Assembly (NCBI GenBank): GCA_964505725.1
Contig: CAZDJK010000045.1
Location: 1 to 39,551 of the forward strand
Direction: 5' to 3'
Length of the DNA: 39,551 nt
DNA from: CAVRJC01 sp964505725
GTDB taxonomy: Bacteria; Actinomycetota; Acidimicrobiia; IMCC26256; DASPTH01
Positions 29,334 through 36,869 of the stretch are shown here, piece after piece. Under the pieces are notes generated by a model, which saw only the letters and a program-made list of their open reading frames with translations, was not told the origin of the DNA and did no database searches. Every line of letters starts with the position of its first letter. Position 1 is the first letter of the stretch. Position numbers and translations under genes: made by a program.

Positions 29334-31447
29334 GCGTCGATCCCGAGCTGGTCGAGGACGAACGCGAGCACCTGGGCCTCGTCGCGCCAGTCGTCGTAGC
29401 GGCCCGACGGGCCCGAGTGGCCCGCGCCCATCTCCATCTTGAGCACGACGAGGCGGTCGTCGGTCTTGGTGGCGCGCAGCTTCGCCACCCACTTGGCCGG
29501 CTCCCAGTACTGCACGCGCGGGTCGTTGAGCCCGCCCGAGACGAACAGTGCGGGGTAGGCCTTCGCCTCCACGTTGTCGTAGGGGGAGTACGACTTCATG
29601 TAGTCGTAGACGGCGCGGTCGTGCACGGGGTCGCCCCACTCCTCCCACTCGGTGATGGTCAGCGGCAGCGACTCGTCGAGGATGGTGGTGAGGCAGTCGA
29701 CGAAGGGCACCTCGGCCACCACCGCGCGGAAGAGGTCGGGCCGCAGGTTGGCGACCGCGCCCATGAGCAGCCCGCCCGCGCTCCCACCGCGCACCACCAG
29801 CCGGTCGGGGGCGGTCCAGCCGTCGTGCACCAAGTGCTCCGCGCACGCGATGAAGTCGGTGAAGGTGTTGCGCTTGGCGAGCAGCTTGCCCTGCTCGTAC
29901 CAGGGACGGCCCAGCTCGCCGCCGCCCCGGATGTGCGCGATCGCGAACACCACGCCGCGGTCGAGCAGGCTCACCCGGATCGACGAGAACGTCGGGTCGA
30001 TGGAGATCTCGTAGGAGCCGTAGCCGTAGAGCACCGTCGGCCGCGGGCCCACGCCCCGGAGGTCGCGCCGGTAGACGAGGCTGATCGGCACCCGGGCGCC
30101 GTCGGCCGCCGTCGCCCAGAGCCGTCGGCTCTCGTAGAGTGTCGGGTCGTAGCCGATCACCGGCTGGCGCTTGACCAGCGACACGGTGCCCGTCGCGAGC
30201 TCGTACGCGTAGGCGGAGGCCGGCTCCACCAGTGACGAGTACCCGTAGCGCAGCGCGGGGGCGTCGAGCTCGGGGTTGTCGGACACCCAGGCGGAGTAGA
30301 CCGCGTCGGGCATGGCCACGAGCGTGTCCGCGGCGACGCCGCCGTCGTCGTCGAGCTCGAGCACCCGGATGCGCTCGAGCCCCTCCGCCCGCTCCGACAC
30401 CACCACGTGCCGTGCGAACGCGTCGACGTCGTCGACGCGCACGTCGGCCCGGTGGGGCACCACGTCGACCCAGTGCGCCCGGTCGGGCGTGGCGGTGGGC
30501 GCGGCCGTCACCTTGAAGTTCTCGGCGCCGTCGCAGTTGGTGAGCACGAAGATGCGGTCGCCGCCGGGGCCGAAGTGGTGCTCCACGTGGTACTCGTGGC
30601 CCGCCGCGCGCGGCTCGACGAGCCGCGGCGGTGCGGTCGGGTCGTCGGCGTCGACCAGCCACACCTCGCTCGTCGTCTTTGACGCGGTCGTGATCACCAG
30701 GTACCGCTGCGTGCGGGTGGGGCCCACGGAGACGAAGAAGTGCTCGTCGTCGTCCTGGAACACGAGCACGTCGTCGGCCGCCGCGCCGCCGAGGACGTGC
30801 CGCCAGATCTGGTAGGGCCGCATCGCGTCGTCGGGCCGCGTGTAGAAGACGGTGCGGTTGTCGTTCGCCCACGCCAGCCCGTAGTAGAGGTCGGGCACCG
30901 GGTCGCCCACCTCCTCCCCGCGGGCGACGTCGCGCGCGTGCAGCTCGTAGCGCTCCCCGCCGGTGAGGTCGGTGGTGTAGGCGAGGAGCGTGTGGTCGGG
31001 GCTCATGGCGAGGTCGCCGGCGGCGAAGTACTCGGCGTCGCCCGCGACCGCGTTCTCGTCGAGCACCACCTCCTCGCCGGGCGTGGTCCCCGGGGGAGCG
31101 AACGGGTCGGGCAGCCCGGCGCCGTCCACCGCCTGGCGGCGGCAGTGCACGGCGTACTGGAGGCCCTCGATGGTGCGGGTGAAGTACTCGTAGGGGCGCC
31201 GCCGCACCGGTGCGGTGGCGTCGGTCTCCTGCACCCGGCCGACGATCTCGTCGAACAGCCGCGTTCGGAGCGTGGCCTGCGGCGCGAGCGCGGCCTCGGT
31301 GTACGCGTTCTCGGCGCGCAGGTAGTCGAGCACCTCGGCGTCACCCCGGTCGCGCAGCCAGAACCACGGGTCGACGCGTTCGTCGCCGTCGTGGCGCAGC
31401 ACCGTGGGCCGGGCGGCTGCGCGCGGCGGCTGGAGCGCTTCGCTCAT
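29330..31447 (-). CDS. S9 family prolyl oligopeptidase, oligopeptidase B-like
   Basis: A 705-residue serine peptidase. Residues 1-410 form the N-terminal extension and seven-bladed propeller (WFWLRDRGDAEVLDYLRAEN, YYGLAWANDNRTVFYT). The C-terminal hydrolase domain has GYGSYEISIDPTFSS, IRGGGELGRPWYEQGK, the nucleophile RGGSAGGLLMG, EVPFVDCLTTILDESLPLT, and the catalytic His in GAGHSGPSGR. These blocks are those of oligopeptidase B (PtrB), which cleaves short peptides after Arg or Lys in the cytoplasm. There is no signal peptide. ATG 31447 fits the family N-terminus. No Shine-Dalgarno; GAGACT ends six bases upstream, a weak leaderless -10. It is coupled to the hydrolase downstream. Confidence 0.93.
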   Translation of the reverse strand: MSEALQPPRAAARPTVLRHDGDERVDPWFWLRDRGDAEVLDYLRAENAYTEAALAPQATLRTRLFDEIVGRVQETDATAPVRRRPYEYFTRTIEGLQYAVHCRRQAVDGAGLPDPFAPPGTTPGEEVVLDENAVAGDAEYFAAGDLAMSPDHTLLAYTTDLTGGERYELHARDVARGEEVGDPVPDLYYGLAWANDNRTVFYTRPDDAMRPYQIWRHVLGGAAADDVLVFQDDDEHFFVSVGPTRTQRYLVITTASKTTSEVWLVDADDPTAPPRLVEPRAAGHEYHVEHHFGPGGDRIFVLTNCDGAENFKVTAAPTATPDRAHWVDVVPHRADVRVDDVDAFARHVVVSERAEGLERIRVLELDDDGGVAADTLVAMPDAVYSAWVSDNPELDAPALRYGYSSLVEPASAYAYELATGTVSLVKRQPVIGYDPTLYESRRLWATAADGARVPISLVYRRDLRGVGPRPTVLYGYGSYEISIDPTFSSIRVSLLDRGVVFAIAHIRGGGELGRPWYEQGKLLAKRNTFTDFIACAEHLVHDGWTAPDRLVVRGGSAGGLLMGAVANLRPDLFRAVVAEVPFVDCLTTILDESLPLTITEWEEWGDPVHDRAVYDYMKSYSPYDNVEAKAYPALFVSGGLNDPRVQYWEPAKWVAKLRATKTDDRLVVLKMEMGAGHSGPSGRYDDWRDEAQVLAFVLDQLGIDA

Positions 31448-31504
31448 GCCCGGAGTCTCGCAGGTCGCATGCGAAACGGGTGAAGGCCGGGTGGGACCGG
31501 CGAG

Positions 31505-31510
31505 TACCCT
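31505..31510 (+). promoter_or_regulatory. Probable -10 of the leaderless hisI-trpE transcript
   Basis: TACCCT, nine bases before the ATG of hisI, in the 72-base gap to the divergent oligopeptidase gene. No ribosome binding site is seen, and no leader peptide or attenuator for trpE fits in the gap. Confidence 0.45.
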
Positions 31511-31519
31511 CGGCAGGCG

Positions 31520-31924
31520 ATGGAGCCGGTCACGCAAACCCCCGCGGACCCGGTCGCGACCCCGATCGAGGCCACCGAGGCCGAGCTGGCGTCGGTGAAG
31601 TACGACGCCGCCGGGCTGGTGCCGGCGATCGTCCAGGAGCAGGGCACCGGCGAGGTGCTCATGCTCGGATGGATGGACGAGGAGGCGCTGCGCCGCACCC
31701 TCGCCACCGGGCGCACCTGGTTCTGGAGCCGCAGCCGCCAGGAGTACTGGTGCAAGGGCGAGACCTCGGGCGACCGCCAGTGGGTGCGCGACGCCCGCTA
31801 CGACTGCGACGTCGACGTGCTCCTGTTCGTGGTGGAGCAGGAGGGGCGCGGCGCGTGCCACACCGGTGAGCACAGCTGCTTCTTCCGCGCGTTCGGGGGT
31901 GGCGCGGCTCCCGGCCCCGTCTGA
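31520..31924 (+). CDS. hisI: Phosphoribosyl-AMP cyclohydrolase
   Basis: A 134-residue single-domain enzyme (no fused HisE) that opens the purine ring of PR-AMP in histidine synthesis. Signature blocks are complete: VLMLGWMDEEALRRTLATG, TWFWSRSRQEYWCKGETSG and the metal-binding YDCDVDVLLFVVEQEG with ACHTGEHSCFF, which together supply the zinc cysteines and the Asp residues for magnesium. About 27 residues precede the conserved core. It lies 5 bases before trpE and about 3.3 kb from hisA, the two his loci being separated by the peptidase pair on the other strand. Probably leaderless. Confidence 0.95.
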   Translation: MEPVTQTPADPVATPIEATEAELASVKYDAAGLVPAIVQEQGTGEVLMLGWMDEEALRRTLATGRTWFWSRSRQEYWCKGETSGDRQWVRDARYDCDVDVLLFVVEQEGRGACHTGEHSCFFRAFGGGAAPGPV

Positions 31925-31929
31925 GCGCG

Positions 31930-33501
31930 ATGGACGGGCCGAGCGCGCGGCCGTCGCGTGACGAGTTCGTCGCGCTGGCCCGCGGGCACACCGTCGTGCC
32001 GGTGTGGCGGGAGGTGCTCTCGGATCTCGAGACGCCGGTCTCCGCGTTCGTGAAGCTCGTCGGCGCCGCCGCCGACGACCCCGCCGGCTTCCTGTTCGAG
32101 TCGGTCGAGCACGCGGAGCGCTGGGGCCGCTTCTCCTTCATCGGGCGCGACCCGGTGTGCACGCTCGTCGTGCGCGGGCGGGAGGTGGAGATCACCGGTA
32201 CGGCGCCGCCGGGCGTTCCCACCCACGACGGCGCGCTGGCCGCGCTCGAGGCGCTGCTCGGCGCGTACCGTGCGCCGCGGCTCGCGGACCTCCCGCCCTT
32301 CCACGGCGGCGTTGTCGGCTACCTCGGGTACGACGTCGTGCGCGAGATCGAGCGCCTGCCCGACGTCCCCCTCGACGACCAGGGTCTCCCCGACGCGGTG
32401 CTGTCGGTCACCGGGCACGTCACCGCGTTCGACCACTTCCGCCAGCGTCTCTACCTGGTCGAGAACGTGTTCCTCGCGCCCGGTGCGGGCGATGCCGCCG
32501 CGGGCGCGGCGTACGACGACGCCGAGGTCCGGCTCGCAGCGCGCGTCGAGGAGCTGGCGCGGCCGCTGCCGTACCTCCCGTCGCCGCCGCCCGCGAGCGA
32601 GCTGGACGAGGTGCCCGACGTGGTGTCGACCATGTCCACCGACCAGTACGCGGTGGCGGTGGAGGCGGCGCGCGAGCACATCCTCGCCGGCGACATCTTC
32701 CAGGTGGTGCTCGCGCAGCGCTACGACCTCGTCGGCGCGGTCGACCCGTTCGACACCTACCGCGTGCTGCGGCAGGTGAACCCGTCGCCGTACATGTACT
32801 TCGTTCGCCATCCGGAGGTGACGCTCGCGGGCTCGTCGCCCGAGCCGATGGTGCAGCTGCTCGACGGCCGGGTGATCTCGCGGCCGATCGCGGGCACCCG
32901 CCGCCGTGGCCGCACCGAGGAGCACGACCGGCGCATGGCGGCCGAGCTGATCGAGCACCCGAAGGAGCGCGCCGAGCACGTGATGCTCGTCGACCTCGCC
33001 CGCAACGACGTGGGCCGCGTGGTGCGCTTCGGCACCGAGCAGGTCGAGGAGCTCATGGTGCTGGAGAAGTACTCGCACGTGATGCACCTCACCAGCCAGG
33101 TCGCGGGCGAGCTCGACGAGGGCAGGAACGCGGTCGACGTGCTGCGGGCCACGTTCCCCGCCGGCACCGTGAGCGGCGCGCCCAAGGTCCGGGCGATGGA
33201 GATCGTCGACGCGCTCGAGCCGGTCAAGCGCGGGCCCTACGCGGGCGTGGTCGGCTACGTCGACTTCACCGGCAACCTCGACACCGCCATCGCCATCCGC
33301 ACCATGGTGTGGCGCAACGGCCAGGCGAGCGTGCAGGCCGGCGCCGGGATCGTGGCCGACTCCATCCCTGCCGACGAGGACCTGGAATGCCGCAACAAGG
33401 CGCGGGCGTTGCTCACAGCAGCGGCGGCGTCGCGCCGTCTCGCACCCCTTTCCGGATCGGGCCTTTCCGGATCGGGCCAGTCCGGATCAGGAGGGTCATG
33501 A
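31930..33501 (+). CDS. trpE: Anthranilate synthase component I
   Basis: A 523-residue chorismate-utilising enzyme that makes anthranilate, the first step of tryptophan synthesis, with a TrpG amidotransferase that is not in this window. N-terminal regulatory region: SAFVKLV, GFLFESVEHAERWGRFSFIG. Catalytic domain: DIFQVVLAQRYD, SPEPMVQL, RPIAGTRRRGRTEEHD, LVDLARNDVGRV, FPAGTVSGAPKVRAMEIVD and GAGIVADSIPADEDLECRNKA. The FESVEHAERW element resembles the Trp-feedback site (LLES-type). The last 16 residues are a Ser/Gly repeat (LSGSGLSGSGQSGSGGS) encoded by a tandem DNA repeat and lie beyond the normal end of the domain. The stop overlaps ygfZ (ATGA). It follows hisI by five bases. Confidence 0.96.
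   Translation: MDGPSARPSRDEFVALARGHTVVPVWREVLSDLETPVSAFVKLVGAAADDPAGFLFESVEHAERWGRFSFIGRDPVCTLVVRGREVEITGTAPPGVPTHDGALAALEALLGAYRAPRLADLPPFHGGVVGYLGYDVVREIERLPDVPLDDQGLPDAVLSVTGHVTAFDHFRQRLYLVENVFLAPGAGDAAAGAAYDDAEVRLAARVEELARPLPYLPSPPPASELDEVPDVVSTMSTDQYAVAVEAAREHILAGDIFQVVLAQRYDLVGAVDPFDTYRVLRQVNPSPYMYFVRHPEVTLAGSSPEPMVQLLDGRVISRPIAGTRRRGRTEEHDRRMAAELIEHPKERAEHVMLVDLARNDVGRVVRFGTEQVEELMVLEKYSHVMHLTSQVAGELDEGRNAVDVLRATFPAGTVSGAPKVRAMEIVDALEPVKRGPYAGVVGYVDFTGNLDTAIAIRTMVWRNGQASVQAGAGIVADSIPADEDLECRNKARALLTAAAASRRLAPLSGSGLSGSGQSGSGGS
33448..33492 (+). repeat. Three tandem 15-base units at the 3' end of trpE
   Basis: CTTTCCGGATCGGGC is repeated exactly at 33448-33462 and 33463-33477, followed by a diverged third unit CAGTCCGGATCAGGA at 33478-33492. 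Being 15 bases long, the units keep the frame and encode Ser/Gly-rich repeats (LSGSG, LSGSG, QSGSG). The third unit contributes the GGAGG ribosome binding site of the next gene. Confidence 0.9.
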
Positions 33502-34397
33502 CCGAGCACCAGTTGGGTCCCGCCGAGCAGCTCGAGCTCCTGCGCTCCGGCGCGGCGGCGGTCGACCGCTCCGACCGCGGGTTCGTGCTCGTGACCGGGC
33601 CCGAGACGTTCTCGTTCCTCCAGGCGCTCGTGTCGGCCGACCTCGACCCGCTCGCCGACGGCGACGCGGTACCGTCGCTCATGCTCACGCCGCAGGGCAA
33701 GCTCGACGTCGCGTTCCGGCTGCTCCGCGTCGGCGACGACGCGTGGCTCGACTGCGACCCGGGCTTCGGGGCCCAGCTCGCCGAGTCGCTGAACCGCTTG
33801 CGCATCCGGGTGAAGGCCGAGGTCGTCGACCGCTCGGGGGAGTGGGGGATGGTCTCGGTGATCGGCTCGCCGAGTACGGCCGCGCCCGACCACGCCCCCG
33901 GCGCGGCCCGCGTCGTCCCCACCGGGCACGGGTACGACGTGGTCGGCACCCGCGCCGAGGCGGCCACCGCCATCGCCGACCTCACCGCGAGCGGAGTGGT
34001 CGAGGTCGGCGCCGACTCCTACGAGGCGTGGCGGATCGAGCAGGGCATCCCTCGCCAACCGCTCGACATCGACGGGTCGACCATCCCCCAGGAGGCCTTC
34101 CTCGAGCGCGACGCGGTGTCGTTCACCAAGGGCTGCTTCGTCGGCCAGGAGCTCGTGTGCCGCATCGACAGCCGGGGCCACGTCAACCGGTTCCTGCGCC
34201 GCCTGTCCGTGAGCGGCGCGCGTCCCGAGCCCGGCGCCGAGGTGGTGGTCGACGGCAAGGTCGTCGGCGCGGTCACCAGCGTCTCGCCCGACGGCTACCC
34301 GCCCGCCGCGCTCGCGATGGTCCGCCGGGAGATCGAGCCGCCGGCGACGGTCGAGGTGCGCGTTGCCGGCGGCGCGGCGAGCGCCCGGCTCGCGTAG
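33498..34397 (+). CDS. ygfZ: YgfZ/GcvT-like folate-binding protein
   Basis: A 299-residue protein of the COG0354 family, which uses folate to help assemble or repair iron-sulfur clusters. The diagnostic motif KGCFVGQE is present in SFTKGCFVGQELVCRIDSRG, with its conserved Cys, followed by NRFLRRL. LTPQGKLDVAFRLLR and ADSYEAWRIEQGIPRQPLDID are the other family blocks. Fe-S partners nearby include nth and rlmN, but they are not in the same operon. ATG 33498 overlaps the trpE stop (ATGA) and has GGAGG about 3 bases upstream, so translation is coupled. Linkage of ygfZ to trpE-hisI is likely positional rather than pathway-based. Confidence 0.93.
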   Translation: MTEHQLGPAEQLELLRSGAAAVDRSDRGFVLVTGPETFSFLQALVSADLDPLADGDAVPSLMLTPQGKLDVAFRLLRVGDDAWLDCDPGFGAQLAESLNRLRIRVKAEVVDRSGEWGMVSVIGSPSTAAPDHAPGAARVVPTGHGYDVVGTRAEAATAIADLTASGVVEVGADSYEAWRIEQGIPRQPLDIDGSTIPQEAFLERDAVSFTKGCFVGQELVCRIDSRGHVNRFLRRLSVSGARPEPGAEVVVDGKVVGAVTSVSPDGYPPAALAMVRREIEPPATVEVRVAGGAASARLA

Positions 34398-34435
34398 CTG
34401 CCAAGATCGGGTTCTGTGACCGAGGGGAGCTCACC

Positions 34436-34732
34436 GTGATCGCAACGACCGTCACGTTCGCCTATGGCGACGGCTTCGACCGGGCCCGCATCGAGGCGGT
34501 GGCCAAGGAGGCTCGCGCCACGTTCGACGGGATGCCCGGGTTGCGGTTCAAGGCGTTCACCCTGGCCGAGGACCGCCGCTGCGCGCAGAACCTCTACATC
34601 TGGGACGACGAGGACGCCGCGCGGGCGTTCTTCTCGCCCGAGCTGGCCGAGCGCGTCACCGAGCTCTACGGCGTGGCGCCGAAGATCGCGTTCGCCGAGG
34701 TCGCGGAGCTGGTCGACAACACGGGCGTGTGA
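34436..34732 (+). CDS. YdhR-like alpha/beta-barrel protein
   Basis: A 98-residue protein (IATTVTFAYGDGFDRARIEA, FDGMPGLRFKAFTLAEDR, AQNLYIWDDEDAARAFFS, APKIAFAEVAELVDN). The strand-helix-strand-strand-helix-strand order and the sequence resemble YdhR and other dimeric ferredoxin-like (ABM) proteins; some of these are monooxygenases and many have no known activity. GTG 34436 has GGGGAG about seven bases upstream. It follows ygfZ by 38 bases, and its TGA overlaps the GTG start of the SDR (GTGA), so the two are probably functionally linked. Confidence 0.8.
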   Translation: MIATTVTFAYGDGFDRARIEAVAKEARATFDGMPGLRFKAFTLAEDRRCAQNLYIWDDEDAARAFFSPELAERVTELYGVAPKIAFAEVAELVDNTGV

Positions 34733-35538
34733 CCGTGGAGGAGCTCGAGGGCCGCGTCGCGGTCGTCACCGGCGGTGCGAGCGGGATCGGCCGGGCCATG
34801 GCGCAGCGCTTCGCCGCCGAGGGGATGCAGCTCGTGCTCGCCGACGTGGAGGAGCCGGCGCTGGCGGAGACCGTCGCCGCGCTCGCCTCCGACGGCGCGC
34901 GCGTGATCGGCGTGCGCTGCGACGTCTCCGTGCTGGCCGACGTCGAAGCGGTCCGTGACCGCGCCCTCGACGAGTTCGGCGCCGTGCACGTGGTGTGCAA
35001 CAACGCCGGGGTCGGCGGTGGCTCGGTGGCCACCACCCCGATCGAGCAGTGGAACTGGGTCCTCGGGGTGAACCTGCACGGCGTCGTGCACGGCTGCGTC
35101 ACCTTCCTGCCCCTGCTCCTCGCCCAGGACGAGGGCCACGTCGTGAACACCGCGTCGATGGCGGGCCTCGGCGGCAACTCGGCCCTCGGCGTGTACTGCA
35201 CCACCAAGTTCGCGGTCGTCGGCCTGAGCGAGTCGCTCCACTACGAGCTCGTGGAGCGGGGCTCGAACGTCGGCGTCTCGGTGCTGTGCCCAGGGTTCCT
35301 CGCCACCAACATCTACACGTCGGAGCGCAACATGCCCGAGCACGTGCGGGCGGTCGCACCCGAGATCGCGATCGATCCTTCGGTGATGGGGTTCTTCACC
35401 CAGGTTCCGGTGCTGGCACCCGAGGTCGCCGCCGACGCGGTGCTCGAAGCGATCCGTACGCGCAGGTTCTGGTTGTACACGCATCCCGACGAGGTGCGCG
35501 CGACGTCGCGGACACGCCTCGAGTGGATGCTGGGCTGA
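34729..35538 (+). CDS. Short-chain dehydrogenase/reductase
   Basis: A 269-residue SDR with complete catalytic machinery: cofactor motif VVTGGASGIGRAM, CDVSV, NNAGVGGGS, Ser in NTASMAGLGG, and the active pair in VYCTTKFAVVG (Tyr and Lys of YxxxK). ADVEE after the second strand suggests NAD(H) preference. The C-terminal extension (SVMGFFTQVPVLAPEVAADAV and RRFWLYTHPDE) is of the type seen in actinobacterial SDRs acting on steroids, polyols or alcohols; the substrate is unknown. GTG 34729 overlaps the stop of the YdhR-like gene. GTG 34735 is an in-frame alternative. It ends this plus-strand run. Confidence 0.93.
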   Translation: MTVEELEGRVAVVTGGASGIGRAMAQRFAAEGMQLVLADVEEPALAETVAALASDGARVIGVRCDVSVLADVEAVRDRALDEFGAVHVVCNNAGVGGGSVATTPIEQWNWVLGVNLHGVVHGCVTFLPLLLAQDEGHVVNTASMAGLGGNSALGVYCTTKFAVVGLSESLHYELVERGSNVGVSVLCPGFLATNIYTSERNMPEHVRAVAPEIAIDPSVMGFFTQVPVLAPEVAADAVLEAIRTRRFWLYTHPDEVRATSRTRLEWMLG

Positions 35539-35613
35539 GCTCGCGACCGACCCCTTGTGGGTACGTAGCGTGTTCGTCACACTGGGAACGGATCCCGACG
35601 AAGGGAGTGTCAC

Positions 35614-35931
35614 ATGCCCAGATTCTTGGTGGTGGCCAATTACAACGCCGAGGGAGTGAAGGGGTTGATCAGCGGCGGCGGGACTGCCCGTCGAGCGGCG
35701 GTGAAGCAGGCGATCGAGGCACTCGGCGGCACGGTCGAGTCGTTCGACTACGCGTTCGGAGAGGACGACGTCTACACGATCGTCGAGCTGCCCGACAACG
35801 TCACTGCTGCCGCGATCGGTCTCGCGGTCGCCGCGAGCGGCACCGTGGCCGTGCGCACGATCGTGCTCATCACCCCTGAGGAGATCGACGCCGCGGTGCA
35901 GAAGAACGTGCAGTACTCGCCGCCGGGCTGA
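35614..35931 (+). CDS. GYD-domain protein
   Basis: A 105-residue protein matching the GYD family (PRFLVVANYNAEGVKGLI, RRAAVKQAIEALGGTVESFD, DVYTIVELPDNVTAAAIGLA, SGTVAVRTIVLITPEEID), a ferredoxin-like fold of unknown function, probably oligomeric and cytoplasmic. ATG 35614 follows AAGGGAG by six bases. TAGCGT at 35567-35572 could be its -10, giving a leader of about 35 bases. It stands alone between the SDR and the converging YceI-like gene. Confidence 0.88.
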   Translation: MPRFLVVANYNAEGVKGLISGGGTARRAAVKQAIEALGGTVESFDYAFGEDDVYTIVELPDNVTAAAIGLAVAASGTVAVRTIVLITPEEIDAAVQKNVQYSPPG

Positions 35932-35951
35932 CGAGCTCGCAGCTCGGTGTG

Positions 35952-36458
35952 TCAGGTGGTCTCCGCCTCGACGTGCACCGTCACCTGCACCTCGGGTTCT
36001 ACCCGCAACAGGAGGATCCGCGGAGGTTCCATCCCGAAGTCGCGGATGTCGAAGGTCGCTTCACCCGCCATCTCCAGCAAGTCGTCGCCCGAGGTGCAGG
36101 TCATCTCGTCCTCGTAGGCGTGGGTCACGCCGCGGAAGGTGATGTTGCCCCGCACGCGGTAGCGGCCTTCGTCGTTCGTCGCCTGAAGTCCCGTCAGCTC
36201 ACCCTCGATGGTCGGATAGCGGCGCGCGTCGATCCGGCGCCGGAGCTCGCGGTCCTCGAGCGGATTGCCCGATGACAGCCGGTCCACCCGCAGCGACAGC
36301 CTGCCCGCCGATGCCGATTGCACGGCGACGTGTCCGTCGCGCACGTCGAGCTCGAGGTCGCCCTCGAGCCCGTCGGTGCGGGTCTGGATCGGATGGACGT
36401 TCGAGCGTGCGCGGATCTCCACCCACGACCGCTCGGGGATGATGCGGTAGTGGGTCAA
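35952..36458 (-). CDS. YceI-family lipocalin-like protein
   Basis: A 168-residue beta-barrel protein with YceI features: YRIIPERSWVEIRARSNVHP at the start, DLELDVRDGHV, then IDARRYPTIEGELTGLQ, YRVRGNITFRGVTHAYE and ATFDIRDFGME. YceI proteins bind long-chain isoprenoids or other lipids. There is no signal peptide, so it should be cytoplasmic. TTG 36458 is used because it overlaps the stop of the upstream gene (TTGA, 36455-36458) and starts where the family domain starts; longer in-frame reading upstream is antisense noise to that gene. The coupling suggests joint function with the 112-residue protein. Confidence 0.82.
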   Translation of the reverse strand: MTHYRIIPERSWVEIRARSNVHPIQTRTDGLEGDLELDVRDGHVAVQSASAGRLSLRVDRLSSGNPLEDRELRRRIDARRYPTIEGELTGLQATNDEGRYRVRGNITFRGVTHAYEDEMTCTSGDDLLEMAGEATFDIRDFGMEPPRILLLRVEPEVQVTVHVEAETT

Positions 36459-36793
36459 GCGCTCCAGTCGACCACGATCTCGGGCGGGGCACCGAGCGGG
36501 GAGGCGAGATCGACGCCCGTCACCTCCTGGACGCGTCGGCGGAACCACACGTCGAAGTCGTCGGTGGACTCGGCGAGCCGGGCGAACGTCTGCTCCACGT
36601 CGGACGACTCGAAGTGCACGACGACCATCGCGCCGTCGGGCGTCTCCTGGAGCGACCACTGCTCCTCCGTGTTCCCGCTCCTCCTCTGTGATTCGCCGAA
36701 CTCGTCGCGGCGGGCATTGACCTCTTCCGCGAATTTGCGGGCGTCGTCGGTCTTGCCCGGTACGACCGGGAACGCGCCGAGGAACGTGGCCAT
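36455..36793 (-). CDS. Hypothetical ferredoxin-like fold protein
   Basis: A 112-residue protein (TFLGAFPVVPGKTDDARKFA, EEVNARRDEFGESQRR, QWSLQETPDGAMVVVHFESS, DFDVWFRRRVQEVTGVDL). The beta-alpha-beta pattern around GKTDDARKFAEEV and MVVVHFES resembles small alpha/beta-barrel proteins such as DUF6176; this is a structural impression. ATG 36793 is strongly supported by GAGGAGGAGG six bases upstream. Its stop overlaps the TTG of the YceI-like gene. The CoA-transferase gene ends 76 bases upstream on the same strand. Confidence 0.72.
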   Translation of the reverse strand: MATFLGAFPVVPGKTDDARKFAEEVNARRDEFGESQRRSGNTEEQWSLQETPDGAMVVVHFESSDVEQTFARLAESTDDFDVWFRRRVQEVTGVDLASPLGAPPEIVVDWSA

Positions 36794-36869
36794 GGTGTCC
36801 TCCTCCTCTTGTTCGGTTGGCTCCTGGTGATCGACGGCGGAACGCTACGTCAGATCCGCCGGCTTGTCG

